A model generated the notes under the pieces. The model was not told where the DNA came from. It searched no databases and saw nothing but the letters and a program-made list of their open reading frames with translations. Both the position numbers and the translations under genes were made by a program. Shown here piece after piece: positions 35,905-44,316 of a stretch of DNA of 64,000 bases; the first letter of the stretch is position 1; every line of letters starts with the position of its first letter. Source of the stretch: Sphingomonas sp. OK281 (GTDB lineage: Bacteria; Pseudomonadota; Alphaproteobacteria; Sphingomonadales; Sphingomonadaceae); contig NZ_FOVZ01000004.1 in NCBI RefSeq assembly GCF_900115295.1, positions 310,001 to 374,000 of the forward strand, in the 5' to 3' direction.

Positions 35905-37896
35905 TTACGGCCGGAACGCGCCGATGCCGGCAATCGCCATCTTTGGCTGGGCGGTCGCGACGGTGGTGAAACCGAGCATCAGATATCGCCCCTGCCGAGC
36001 CTTCGCGAAGGTGATCCGCTGCGTCGCCCGGGCATAGGCGATGTTGCCGAACTCGCCCTCGCCCGCCGGCGTCCAGGTCCTGCCGTCCTCGCTCGTCTCG
36101 ACGCGGTAGCGCCCCGGCGGGCCGGCATCGGGCAGCGCCAGGCGGGTCGGCGTCAGGCTGAACCCAGCGACGTTCTCCGCCTTACCCATGTCGATCATCA
36201 GCATCACGATGCTCGTCGGGGTCGGCGCGGGCGTCGTCCAGACGGTGGCAAGGTCGTCGTCGAGCACCGCTTCCGCGCCGGGCAATCCGGGCTTCACCAC
36301 ACCCGCCAGCGATGTCTCGCCCGCGAAATCGGGCTTGCCCGCCTTCATCGCCAGAGTGTGTTGGATCGCGCTGACGATCGTCCACCCGGTCTTCGCAATG
36401 ATCTTGTTGCCCGTCGCCTGCGATGCCGCGATCGCGACCGGCGCGACGCTCAGGAACAGCGACAGCTCGGTGATCGCCGGGCACGCGGGCGCCTCGACGA
36501 TGCGCAGCCGCACGCGCCGTGCGGTCACCGGCTCGGGCAGTCTAATGATCCGCTGCGCGCCAATGCACTCGTGCATCGCAACCTCGCGCCACGCGCCCTT
36601 CGCATCCGCCACGTCGATCGCGAACTTCGTCACGCGTACGCCGAGGTCGAGCGCCTCGCGGATCCGGATCAGGTCGAACCGGCGCCCCGGCGGCAGGTCG
36701 AGCACCAGCGATGGCGTCTTCACCGCATCGGGCGTGCTCCAATAGGTGTCGCGATTGCCGTCGAGCACGTTGGCCGGCGCGAACCGGCTCCCGCGCGATG
36801 GGCCGCTCGCCACCGCGCCCTTCGCCAGATCGGTCTTGAAGCTCGCCCGCAACGCATCGCCGAACGACTTCAGCGACGCGAGATCGGGCTCCGCGATCAG
36901 CCCGCGGCGATCGGGCGGCAGGTTGAGCATCATGTTGGTGCCGCGCCCGACCGACTCGTCGTGGAACTGCATCAGCCGCTGCGGCGACTTCACCTGAAGG
37001 TCCTCGTCGGCATGATAGAACCAGCCGGGACGGATCGACGTGTTGGTCTCCGCCGGCCACCATAAAGGCGCCCCGCGCACGCCCGAATTGCCCTCGGACT
37101 GGACATAGGGATGGTTCGGCATCGTCGGCCAGCAGGGGTCGCCCGCGTGACCGTCCTCGTTGCCGACCCAGCGGATATCCGCACCAAGCGGATCGAAGGT
37201 GCACGCCATCGGCTGCAATTTGTGAACCAGCGCGATGATCGACGGCCAGTTATAATATTTCGGCGCATCGATCTTCCGCGCCTCGCGCGCGCCGCCATAA
37301 TAGCCATCGCCGCCGTTCGCGCCGTCGAACCACACTTCGAACAGCTCGCCGTAATTGGTGCAGAGATCGGTCAGCTGCGCGCGAAAATACTCGACGTACG
37401 ACGGCTTCCCGTAGTCGGCACGGTTGCGATCCCACGGCGACAGATACAGCCCGTAGGAAATCCCGCCGCGCCGGCACGCGTCGCCCAGTTCGCGGACGAT
37501 GTCGCCCTTGCCGCCCTTGTAGGGACTGTTGCGGATGCAATGCTCGGTGAGTTTGGTCGGCCAGAGGCAGAAGCCGTCATGATGCTTGGCGGTGAGGACG
37601 AGCCCAGTCAGGCCCGCGCTTTTCGCCGCCGCGACGATCTGGTCGGGATCGAACGCGGTCGGGTCGAACAGCTTCGGATCTTCGTCGCCATAGCCCCATT
37701 CCTTGTCGGTCCAGGTGTTCAGCGTGAAGTGGACGAAGCCGTAGCGCTCGCGTTTGTGCCACGCGAGCTGGCGGACGCTCGGCGTTGCGCCCCAGGGGGC
37801 GGGTGCACCCACCGGAGCGGCGGCGTTCGCTCGGCCTGCCGCGGCGGTAGCGAGCGTACCGGCGATCAACGCGCGGCGGTTCATATCCAAGGTCAT
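35905..37896 (-). CDS. GH29 alpha-L-fucosidase with F5/8-type C-terminal domain
   Basis: A 663-residue exported enzyme that removes terminal or core alpha-fucose. MNRRALIAGTLATAAAGRA is a Tat-like signal (Arg-Arg). The catalytic barrel spans about residues 40-350; AKHHDGFCLWPT (103-114) lines the fucose site and the nucleophile is D191 in VWFDGANG. The region 370-480 resembles a carbohydrate-binding F5/8 fold (ANVLDGNRDTYWSTPDA), and a second similar segment is near the C-terminus (EAVLDDDLATVWTT). It is the last gene of the seven-gene glycosidase operon and overlaps GH92 by 4 bp. Action on core alpha-1,3-fucose of plant N-glycans is inferred from context. Confidence 0.93.
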   Translation of the reverse strand: MTLDMNRRALIAGTLATAAAGRANAAAPVGAPAPWGATPSVRQLAWHKRERYGFVHFTLNTWTDKEWGYGDEDPKLFDPTAFDPDQIVAAAKSAGLTGLVLTAKHHDGFCLWPTKLTEHCIRNSPYKGGKGDIVRELGDACRRGGISYGLYLSPWDRNRADYGKPSYVEYFRAQLTDLCTNYGELFEVWFDGANGGDGYYGGAREARKIDAPKYYNWPSIIALVHKLQPMACTFDPLGADIRWVGNEDGHAGDPCWPTMPNHPYVQSEGNSGVRGAPLWWPAETNTSIRPGWFYHADEDLQVKSPQRLMQFHDESVGRGTNMMLNLPPDRRGLIAEPDLASLKSFGDALRASFKTDLAKGAVASGPSRGSRFAPANVLDGNRDTYWSTPDAVKTPSLVLDLPPGRRFDLIRIREALDLGVRVTKFAIDVADAKGAWREVAMHECIGAQRIIRLPEPVTARRVRLRIVEAPACPAITELSLFLSVAPVAIAASQATGNKIIAKTGWTIVSAIQHTLAMKAGKPDFAGETSLAGVVKPGLPGAEAVLDDDLATVWTTPAPTPTSIVMLMIDMGKAENVAGFSLTPTRLALPDAGPPGRYRVETSEDGRTWTPAGEGEFGNIAYARATQRITFAKARQGRYLMLGFTTVATAQPKMAIAGIGAFRP

Positions 37897-40205
37897 CGCG
37901 AAACTCCGGTTGTTGCTGGCGGCCGGTCGGCGAGCGCGCGGCCAAAATCACGGTTGGGCTTGTCGCCCATCTCGAACACGAGCCGCCCGCCGCGAACGAT
38001 ATCGGCATGCGCGATCCAGCTCTTGGTCCACGACCGACCGTTCCACGTCACCGACTGGACATACGGCCGGTCGGCCGCATTGCCGCGCGCCTCGACGACC
38101 AGCGTCCTGCCGCCCCCGACGCGCATCTCGGCCCGGTCGAACAGCGGCGAGCCTAGCACATAGTTCGCGCTAACCGGATCGACGGGGTACAGCCCGAGCG
38201 CACTCAGCACGAACCACGCGCTCATCTGCCCGCAATCGTCGTTGCCGATGATGCCGTCGGGATCGTCCTTGTACATCTCGGTCAGCAGCCGGCGGACCAT
38301 CGCCTGCGTCTTCCAGGCGGCTCCGCAGTACGCATACATATACGCGACATGATGGCTCGGCTCGTTGCCGTGCGCGTACTGCCCGACCAGCCCGGAGATG
38401 TCGGGCGGCGCGTCCTCCGGCAGGATCGACGGCGCGTTGAACAGGCCGTCGAGCTTGGCCTCGAACTGCGCATCGCCGCCCATCGCCGAGATCAGGCCGT
38501 AGACGTCGTGCTGGTTGAGGAACGTCGCCTGCCAGCCATTGCTCTCGGTATAATCGCGCCACTTGCTCGAATGACCGAGCGCGATCGGATCGTACGGCGT
38601 GGTCCACGTCCCGTTCGCGAGCTTCGGCCGCGCGAACCCGATCGACGCATCGAACACGTTGCGCCAATTGCCACTCCGCTTGCGCAACCGCGCCGCATCG
38701 GCACTCGCGCCCGCAGCATCCGCCAGATGCGCCGAGGCGTAATCGTCATACGCGTATTCAAGCGTGCGCGAGACCGACTCGAACACCGTGTCGGCGGGGA
38801 TGTAGCCCATCGTGTCGTACGGCTTGATCCCGAGGCTGTTGTCGAGGTTCGGCATCGCGAAATCGAACGAGCGGCGTCGCACGTTCGGCCACGCCGCGGC
38901 ATAGTTCGCGGGCACGCCCTTCGCACGCGCCTCGGCCATCACCGACACCGAGTGCCAGCCGATCATGCAGCCCGTCTCGACACCCTGCAACGGCCAGACC
39001 GGTGGACCATAAGGGCTCTGCTGCGTCTGCCGGATCAGGTCGCCGACGAGTTCCGCGGTGCGCTCCGGCTCGATCAACGTGAGCAGCGGATGCAGCGCGC
39101 GATACGTGTCCCACATCGAATAGGTACTGTACGCGCGGTCCTTGCCGGTCACCGTGTGTACCTGCCGGTCGAGCCCGACATAGCGTCCGTCGACATCGGA
39201 AAACAGCGTCGGCGCAAGCTGTGCGTGGTACAGCGCACTCGCCATAATCGTGCGCTGCGCGGGCGTGCCCCCCTCGACGCTGACCGCGGCAAGCGCAGGC
39301 GCCCAAAGCTTGGTCGCCTCGGCACGGTAGCGGTCGAAATCCCAATGCCGCGCTTCGGCGGCGAGGTTCGCGCGTGCGCCGGCCACATCGACCGCGGAGA
39401 TGCCGGTGCGGATCACGATCGGCGCGGCACCCGCGTCGTCGTAGTGCAACACGGCCTTGACGCGCTTGCCCGCGACGCCCTTCGCGTCCGCTGGCTGCGC
39501 GACGTCGCCATCGCCGTAGAACACGATCCGGTCGGGTTTCCGCGAAAGCTGCATCGCGAAGTGGATCCGCCGCCCCTTCGCCCAACGGAACACGCGCCGG
39601 CTGCCGGTCAGCATGCCGGTCGCATCGAGGTTCAGCGAGGCATCGTCGATCAGCACCCCCTTGTCGGTCTTGTCGAGCACCAGGTGCGACAGGTTGACGA
39701 GGATATGCCCCGCGCCCGCCGGGAAGACATGCCGCTGGATGCCGGTCCGCTCGGTCGCGGTCAGTTCCGCGCGGACGCCCGACTCCAGCGTCACGCGGTA
39801 ATATCCCGGCTCGGCGTGTTCGGCGGAAAAGCGCTGGCGATACCCCGCATCGGGATCGGCGAGCGTCCCCGGCGTCAGCTGCACCGGCCCCCGGTTCGGC
39901 ACCACCAGCACATCGAGCATATCGCCGATCCCGGTGCCCGACAGGTGCGTATGGCTGAACCCCATGATCGACGTATCGGTGCGGTGATAGCCCGAGCACG
40001 CATCCCACCGCTCGACGTCGGTATCGGGGCTGAGCTGCACCATCCCGAACGGCAACGTCGCACCCGGATAGGTGTGGCCGTGGCCGCCGGTGCCGACGAA
40101 CAGATCGGGTGCAGTCTGCTGCCCGCGGGGCGTGGCGGCAAACGTCGCGCGCGCGGTCAGCGCAAGCGCACCGCTACCGGCGAGGAGCATACGGCGGGAG
40201 ATCAT
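37893..40205 (-). CDS. GH92 exo-alpha-mannosidase
   Basis: A 770-residue calcium-dependent alpha-mannosidase. The signal is MISRRMLLAGSGALALTARA (Arg-Arg, Tat-like). The N-terminal beta-sandwich shows DLFVGTGGHGHTYPGATLPF and the C-terminal barrel shows GNDDCGQMSAWFVLSALGLYPVDP, YMYAYCGAAWKTQ and HGNEPSHHVAY, all family hallmarks. GH92 enzymes release alpha-1,2-, 1,3- or 1,4-linked mannose from N-glycans; the linkage cannot be fixed from sequence. It overlaps GH125 before it and GH29 after it, 4 bp each. The longer in-frame start at 40289 lies inside GH125 and is rejected. Confidence 0.95.
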   Translation of the reverse strand: MISRRMLLAGSGALALTARATFAATPRGQQTAPDLFVGTGGHGHTYPGATLPFGMVQLSPDTDVERWDACSGYHRTDTSIMGFSHTHLSGTGIGDMLDVLVVPNRGPVQLTPGTLADPDAGYRQRFSAEHAEPGYYRVTLESGVRAELTATERTGIQRHVFPAGAGHILVNLSHLVLDKTDKGVLIDDASLNLDATGMLTGSRRVFRWAKGRRIHFAMQLSRKPDRIVFYGDGDVAQPADAKGVAGKRVKAVLHYDDAGAAPIVIRTGISAVDVAGARANLAAEARHWDFDRYRAEATKLWAPALAAVSVEGGTPAQRTIMASALYHAQLAPTLFSDVDGRYVGLDRQVHTVTGKDRAYSTYSMWDTYRALHPLLTLIEPERTAELVGDLIRQTQQSPYGPPVWPLQGVETGCMIGWHSVSVMAEARAKGVPANYAAAWPNVRRRSFDFAMPNLDNSLGIKPYDTMGYIPADTVFESVSRTLEYAYDDYASAHLADAAGASADAARLRKRSGNWRNVFDASIGFARPKLANGTWTTPYDPIALGHSSKWRDYTESNGWQATFLNQHDVYGLISAMGGDAQFEAKLDGLFNAPSILPEDAPPDISGLVGQYAHGNEPSHHVAYMYAYCGAAWKTQAMVRRLLTEMYKDDPDGIIGNDDCGQMSAWFVLSALGLYPVDPVSANYVLGSPLFDRAEMRVGGGRTLVVEARGNAADRPYVQSVTWNGRSWTKSWIAHADIVRGGRLVFEMGDKPNRDFGRALADRPPATTGVSR

Positions 40206-41635
40206 GTTCGGACTCCTAGAAGGGCAGGACGTTTGGCGGCGATGTCGACGATCAGTTCGCCGAACAGCCCGTTCGCCCAGGCGAACCACGACCGCGTGAA
40301 TTTCGCCCCATCGTCCTGGTTGAAGGATTCATGCATGAACCCGGTGCCGCCATGCGTCGCCTTCAGCGCGGCCAGCGACCGCGCGACGGTCGCGTCGTCG
40401 CCCGTTTCGAGCGCGTTCAGCGCGTGCATCACGATCGACATCGGCCAGATCTCGCGCAGGCCGGTATGCGGACTGCCGATCCCCTCCGCCGCCTTGCCGG
40501 TGAAGAAATACGCGTTGTCCTTGCTCCACGCCCGCGCCGCGGTGCGCCGCCAGAGCGGATCGTCGGCCTTCACCGCACCGAGATAGGCGAGCCCCGAGAG
40601 GCTCGGTACGTTGGCGTCGTCCATGAAGATCGCGTTGCCATAGCCGTCGACCTCATACGCCCAGACCGGCTGACCGTCCGGCCCCTTAGTCAGCCCATGC
40701 AGCCGCAACGCCGCCTCGATCTCGTCCGCCAGCGCAGACGCATCCGCCGCCAGCGCCGCGTCGGGCCGTGCGCGCGTCGCGAGTTCCGCCAACTGGCGCA
40801 GCGCGCGGACCGCAAAGATGTTCGACGGGATGAGGAACGGGAGCACGCACGCATCGTCGGAAGGCCGGAAGCCGCAATGGATCAGTCCGACAGGCCGCGA
40901 CGGCGGACCATAGCCGTCGAGCGCCATGCTTTCCCCGACGATCGGCGACGACCGGCGGAAGCGATACGGCCCCGGCCCGTCCTTGCGCTGCTGCTCGCGA
41001 AACGTCCGGATCGACGCGCGCGCCCCGTCCGCCCACAGCGCATCGAACGGCGCGGTATCGCCGGTCGCCTGCCAATAGGCGTGCGCGATCCACATCGGGT
41101 AGCAGAGCGAATCCACCTCCCATTTGCGCTCGCCGACGCCCGGCTTCATCACCGTATCGTCGTCCAGCGACCAGCTCAGATTGGTCTTCGCCGACGGATC
41201 GTGCATGAACGCGTTGGCGTACGGATCGATCAGGATGCACCGCGCCTGCCGCGCGATCAGCCCGCGAAACAGCGTCCGCAACGCCGGGTCGCGCTTCGCC
41301 AGCGGCAAATACGGATGGACCTGCGCCGAGCTGTCGCGCAGCCACATGCAGTCGATGTCGCCAGTGATGACGAACGCATCGGGCTTGCCGTCGACCGTGC
41401 CCATGAACACCGTCGTGTCGAGTGTGTTCGGGTAGCAATTGCCGAACATCCAGGCGAGTTCGGGATCGCCGATCTTCGCCGACACGCGCGCGATCTCCGC
41501 CTCGACCGCGCGGCTGGTATAGCGGCGATCGCCAAGCTTCGGGCGCTTGCTGACGAACGGCGGTGCGGCCGCCCGCAGCGGTCCCGCGAGCCCGAGTGCC
41601 GCAGCACCCGCGATAAGCATCCGGCGATCGATCAT
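40202..41635 (-). CDS. GH125 exo-alpha-1,6-mannosidase
   Basis: A 477-residue member of GH125 (formerly DUF1237). The signal is MIDRRMLIAGAAALGLAGPL. Family motifs are GDIDCMWLRDSSAQVHPYL, SWSLDDDTVMKPGVGERKWE and the C-terminal HESFNQDDGAKFTRSWFAWA followed by NGLFGELI. Known members are metal-independent and cleave alpha-1,6-mannose, which fits removal of the 1,6-arm mannose of the N-glycan core. It overlaps GH3 and GH92 by 4 bp on either side. Confidence 0.94.
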   Translation of the reverse strand: MIDRRMLIAGAAALGLAGPLRAAAPPFVSKRPKLGDRRYTSRAVEAEIARVSAKIGDPELAWMFGNCYPNTLDTTVFMGTVDGKPDAFVITGDIDCMWLRDSSAQVHPYLPLAKRDPALRTLFRGLIARQARCILIDPYANAFMHDPSAKTNLSWSLDDDTVMKPGVGERKWEVDSLCYPMWIAHAYWQATGDTAPFDALWADGARASIRTFREQQRKDGPGPYRFRRSSPIVGESMALDGYGPPSRPVGLIHCGFRPSDDACVLPFLIPSNIFAVRALRQLAELATRARPDAALAADASALADEIEAALRLHGLTKGPDGQPVWAYEVDGYGNAIFMDDANVPSLSGLAYLGAVKADDPLWRRTAARAWSKDNAYFFTGKAAEGIGSPHTGLREIWPMSIVMHALNALETGDDATVARSLAALKATHGGTGFMHESFNQDDGAKFTRSWFAWANGLFGELIVDIAAKRPALLGVRT

Positions 41636-44316
41636 TTCGGCAAATCCTGCGTTCCCGTCACGGTGAAGACGGTATCGACACCCGGCCCGTCGCCGGGCTG
41701 GCCGCCACCGATATGCAGCCGGTATTCGCCCGGTACGACACGGCGCGTTCCCGCCGCATCGACGCTGCTCATGCCGCGAGGATCGATCGTAAAGGCCACG
41801 CGTGCCGTCTGCCCCGGCTTCACTGTCTGGCGCCTGAACCCGACGAGCTGACGCTGGAGGACGGGATCGTTGAAGCGCGGCTTCACCGTCGGCTCGGGCG
41901 GCACGAGATACGCCTGCACAACCTCGTCGCCGGCGACCTTGCCGGTATTGCGCACCGGCACCTCGACCGAGACGCTCTCCCCCGCCGTAATCGTGGTGCG
42001 CGCGAGCTTCGGCGCGGCATAAGCGAACTGCGTATAGCTAAGCCCGTGCCCAAAGCCCCACAGCGGCGTGCCGGTGAAGTAGCGATAGGTCCGCTCGCGC
42101 ATGTTGTAGTCGATGAAAGCGGGCAGATCGCGCGTCTTCGCGTAGAACGTCACCGGCAGTCGCCCGCCCGGATTGCTCTTGCCAACCAGCGTATCGGCGA
42201 TCGCCTGCCCGCCAGCCTGCCCCGGATACCAGCCGACCAGGATCGCGTCGGCATGCGCCTTCGCCCAGGTCATCGCGACCGCGCTGCCGGTCATCAGCAC
42301 GACGACCAGCGGCTTGCCGGTCGCCTTGGCCGCTTTGAGCAACCGCACCTGCGCGGAGGGAAGCCCGATATCGGTCCGATCGCCGCCCGAGAATCCGGCC
42401 ACCTCGATCTGCAACGCCTCGCCCTCGACCGCGGGCGACAGCCCGACGAACGCGACGATCGCATCCGCATCCTTGGCGGCCGCAACCGCCTCTGCGACCT
42501 GCGCATCGGCCGGCGCGGTCCAGGTCAGCCGCAGCCCCTGGTCCTCGCCGCTATGCGCAAGCTCGACGCGGATCGCGTGTGTGCCCGCGGCCAGCGTTAC
42601 CGCCGCCTCGACATTCTTGCCGCTGCCGTCGTCGTCGGCGACCGGCTTCCCGTCGATCCATAACCGCGCAGGATCATGCCCCTTGCAGTCGAAACAGCGC
42701 GGCACGTCGAGCCGGAACACATAGTCGCCCGCCGCCGGCGTGGTGATCGTGCCGGTCCAGCGCACCGAGAACGCGGCCGGATCAATCCCCGGCGCGGGCG
42801 CGGTGCGGTCCCAGTCGAAGTCGATCAGCCGGTCGGCGCGTGCCACCGACGTGCCCGTGAAATCCGTCGCCCGGAAGTACTCGCCGCGCAGCGACAGCGC
42901 AGTGTCGGGCACCGGCACGGGCACGCCCTCGGCGATGCTCGACCCTTGAGCATACCGCACGCCCGCGAACGATGTGCGCAGCGCCGCCAGCGGCGTGATC
43001 GGCGCCGCGGCCGTACCGTGATAATTCGCCTCGAGCACGTCGACGCTGTCGGCATTCGGCCCGATCACCGCGATCTTCGCCGATGGTTTCAGCGGCAGCA
43101 CGCCGTTGTTCTGGACCAGCACCATCGCCTTCCGCGCCGCCTCCAGCGCCAGCGCGCGGTGCGCAGGCGTGTCGAACTCGGTCGGCTTGATCCTGTCCCA
43201 AGGGCTCGTCGTCCCGAACGCCCCGCCGAGCATCCGCCGCACCGCGAACGTCCGCGTCAGGCTCGTGTCGAGCGTCGCCTCGGGCACCAGCCCCCGCCGC
43301 ACCGCGTCGCCGAGCGCCGCGTAGGTCTTCCCGCAGTTGAAATCCATGCCAGCGGAAATCGCCGCGGCCGATCCGCTCGCAGTATCGGGCCGATAATAAT
43401 GGTAGTTCGAGATATTCCCGACCGCATCGCAGTCGGACACGATCAGCCCCTTGAAGCCCCATTGCTTCCGCACCGTCTCGGTCAGCAACGGCTCCGACGC
43501 GCACACCGGTACGCCGTGGATCGCATTGTACGCACACATCGTCGACAGCGCCTTGCCCTCGGTCAGCGCAAGCCGGAACGCTGGCAGGAACGTCGCCTCG
43601 CGGTCGTGCGGCGAGATATCGACGTCGAACCCGTCGCGCCCCGCCTCGGGTCCGCTGTGCGCGGCGAGGTGCTTGGGCGTGGCGATGACCTTCGGATGCG
43701 CGAGGTCGGGCCCTTGCAACCCGCCGATGAAGGCGACGCCGAGCCGCCCCGTCAGGTACGGGTCCTCGCCATAGGTCTCCTGCCCACGACCCCAGCGCGG
43801 ATCGCGGAAGATGTTGATGTTGGGCGACCAGATCGTCAGCCCCTGGTAGCGTTCGCGGTTACCCGCCGGCAGCGCGTTCGACTTCGCGCGCGCCTCGGTC
43901 GAGACCACGTCGCCGACGCGCCTGAGCAGCGCCTCGTCCCACGTCGCGGCGAGCCCGATCGCCTGCGGAAACACCGTCGCCACGCCGTTGCGTGCGAGCC
44001 CGTGCAGCCCCTCGTTCCAGTAATCGTACGCGGGCAAATTCAGCCGCGGGATTGCCGGCGCGACGCTCTGCAACTGTGCCGCCTTCTCGTCGAGCGTCAT
44101 GCTCCGCACCGCCGGATCGACCGTCTGCGCAAGCGCCGACGACGCGAGCAACAGGCCGGGCACGAAGGCGAGCCGGGCAAGCTTGGTCGAGAGGCGCCCC
44201 CTCCCCCCATCCGTCATCCTGGGCTCGACCCAGGATCCAGAGCCACGAGCGGCGGTGTCCGTAACTCTGGATCCCAGCATTCGCTGGGATGACGGCGGGG
44301 TGGCGTAGTCGCGCAT
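41632..44316 (-). CDS. GH3 glycosidase with PA14 domain, repeat-derived N-terminus
   Basis: An 894-residue enzyme (from ATG 44316). The nucleophile is D295 in LIVSDCDAVGN; KHLAAHSGPEAGRDG binds the substrate. A PA14 domain is inserted at about 490-640 (LRGEYFRATDFTG, HAIRVELAHSGEDQGLRLTW) and a fibronectin-III-like domain ends the protein. In related N-glycan clusters a GH3 of this shape is reported as a beta-1,2-xylosidase, the activity I infer here; beta-glucosidase is the alternative. Residues 8-35 come from a repeat element, so the signal peptide (LSTKLARLAFVPGLLLASSA, LAQ) starts near residue 42. The start at 44316 is coupled (TGATG) to the GH2 stop; ATG 44217 is a possible internal start that would restore a normal signal peptide. 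Confidence 0.92.
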   Translation of the reverse strand: MRDYATPPSSQRMLGSRVTDTAARGSGSWVEPRMTDGGRGRLSTKLARLAFVPGLLLASSALAQTVDPAVRSMTLDEKAAQLQSVAPAIPRLNLPAYDYWNEGLHGLARNGVATVFPQAIGLAATWDEALLRRVGDVVSTEARAKSNALPAGNRERYQGLTIWSPNINIFRDPRWGRGQETYGEDPYLTGRLGVAFIGGLQGPDLAHPKVIATPKHLAAHSGPEAGRDGFDVDISPHDREATFLPAFRLALTEGKALSTMCAYNAIHGVPVCASEPLLTETVRKQWGFKGLIVSDCDAVGNISNYHYYRPDTASGSAAAISAGMDFNCGKTYAALGDAVRRGLVPEATLDTSLTRTFAVRRMLGGAFGTTSPWDRIKPTEFDTPAHRALALEAARKAMVLVQNNGVLPLKPSAKIAVIGPNADSVDVLEANYHGTAAAPITPLAALRTSFAGVRYAQGSSIAEGVPVPVPDTALSLRGEYFRATDFTGTSVARADRLIDFDWDRTAPAPGIDPAAFSVRWTGTITTPAAGDYVFRLDVPRCFDCKGHDPARLWIDGKPVADDDGSGKNVEAAVTLAAGTHAIRVELAHSGEDQGLRLTWTAPADAQVAEAVAAAKDADAIVAFVGLSPAVEGEALQIEVAGFSGGDRTDIGLPSAQVRLLKAAKATGKPLVVVLMTGSAVAMTWAKAHADAILVGWYPGQAGGQAIADTLVGKSNPGGRLPVTFYAKTRDLPAFIDYNMRERTYRYFTGTPLWGFGHGLSYTQFAYAAPKLARTTITAGESVSVEVPVRNTGKVAGDEVVQAYLVPPEPTVKPRFNDPVLQRQLVGFRRQTVKPGQTARVAFTIDPRGMSSVDAAGTRRVVPGEYRLHIGGGQPGDGPGVDTVFTVTGTQDLPK
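44213..44294. repeat. Type-D inverted repeat at the 5' end of the GH3 gene
   Basis: Starts CGTCATCCTGGGCTCGACCC and ends GGGATCCCAGC-like sequence (TCTGGATCCCAGCATTCGC, TGGGATGACGG). It is a member of the CGTCATCCC...GGGATGACG family also at 23862-23942. On the minus strand it is read as residues 8-35 of the GH3 protein without a stop. Confidence 0.78.

Noticed and set aside
38349..40586. A 745-codon plus-strand frame opposite the GH92 gene
   Set aside because: Composition is Arg/Asp/Val/Glu-biased with no family motif; GH92 on the other strand is unmistakable.
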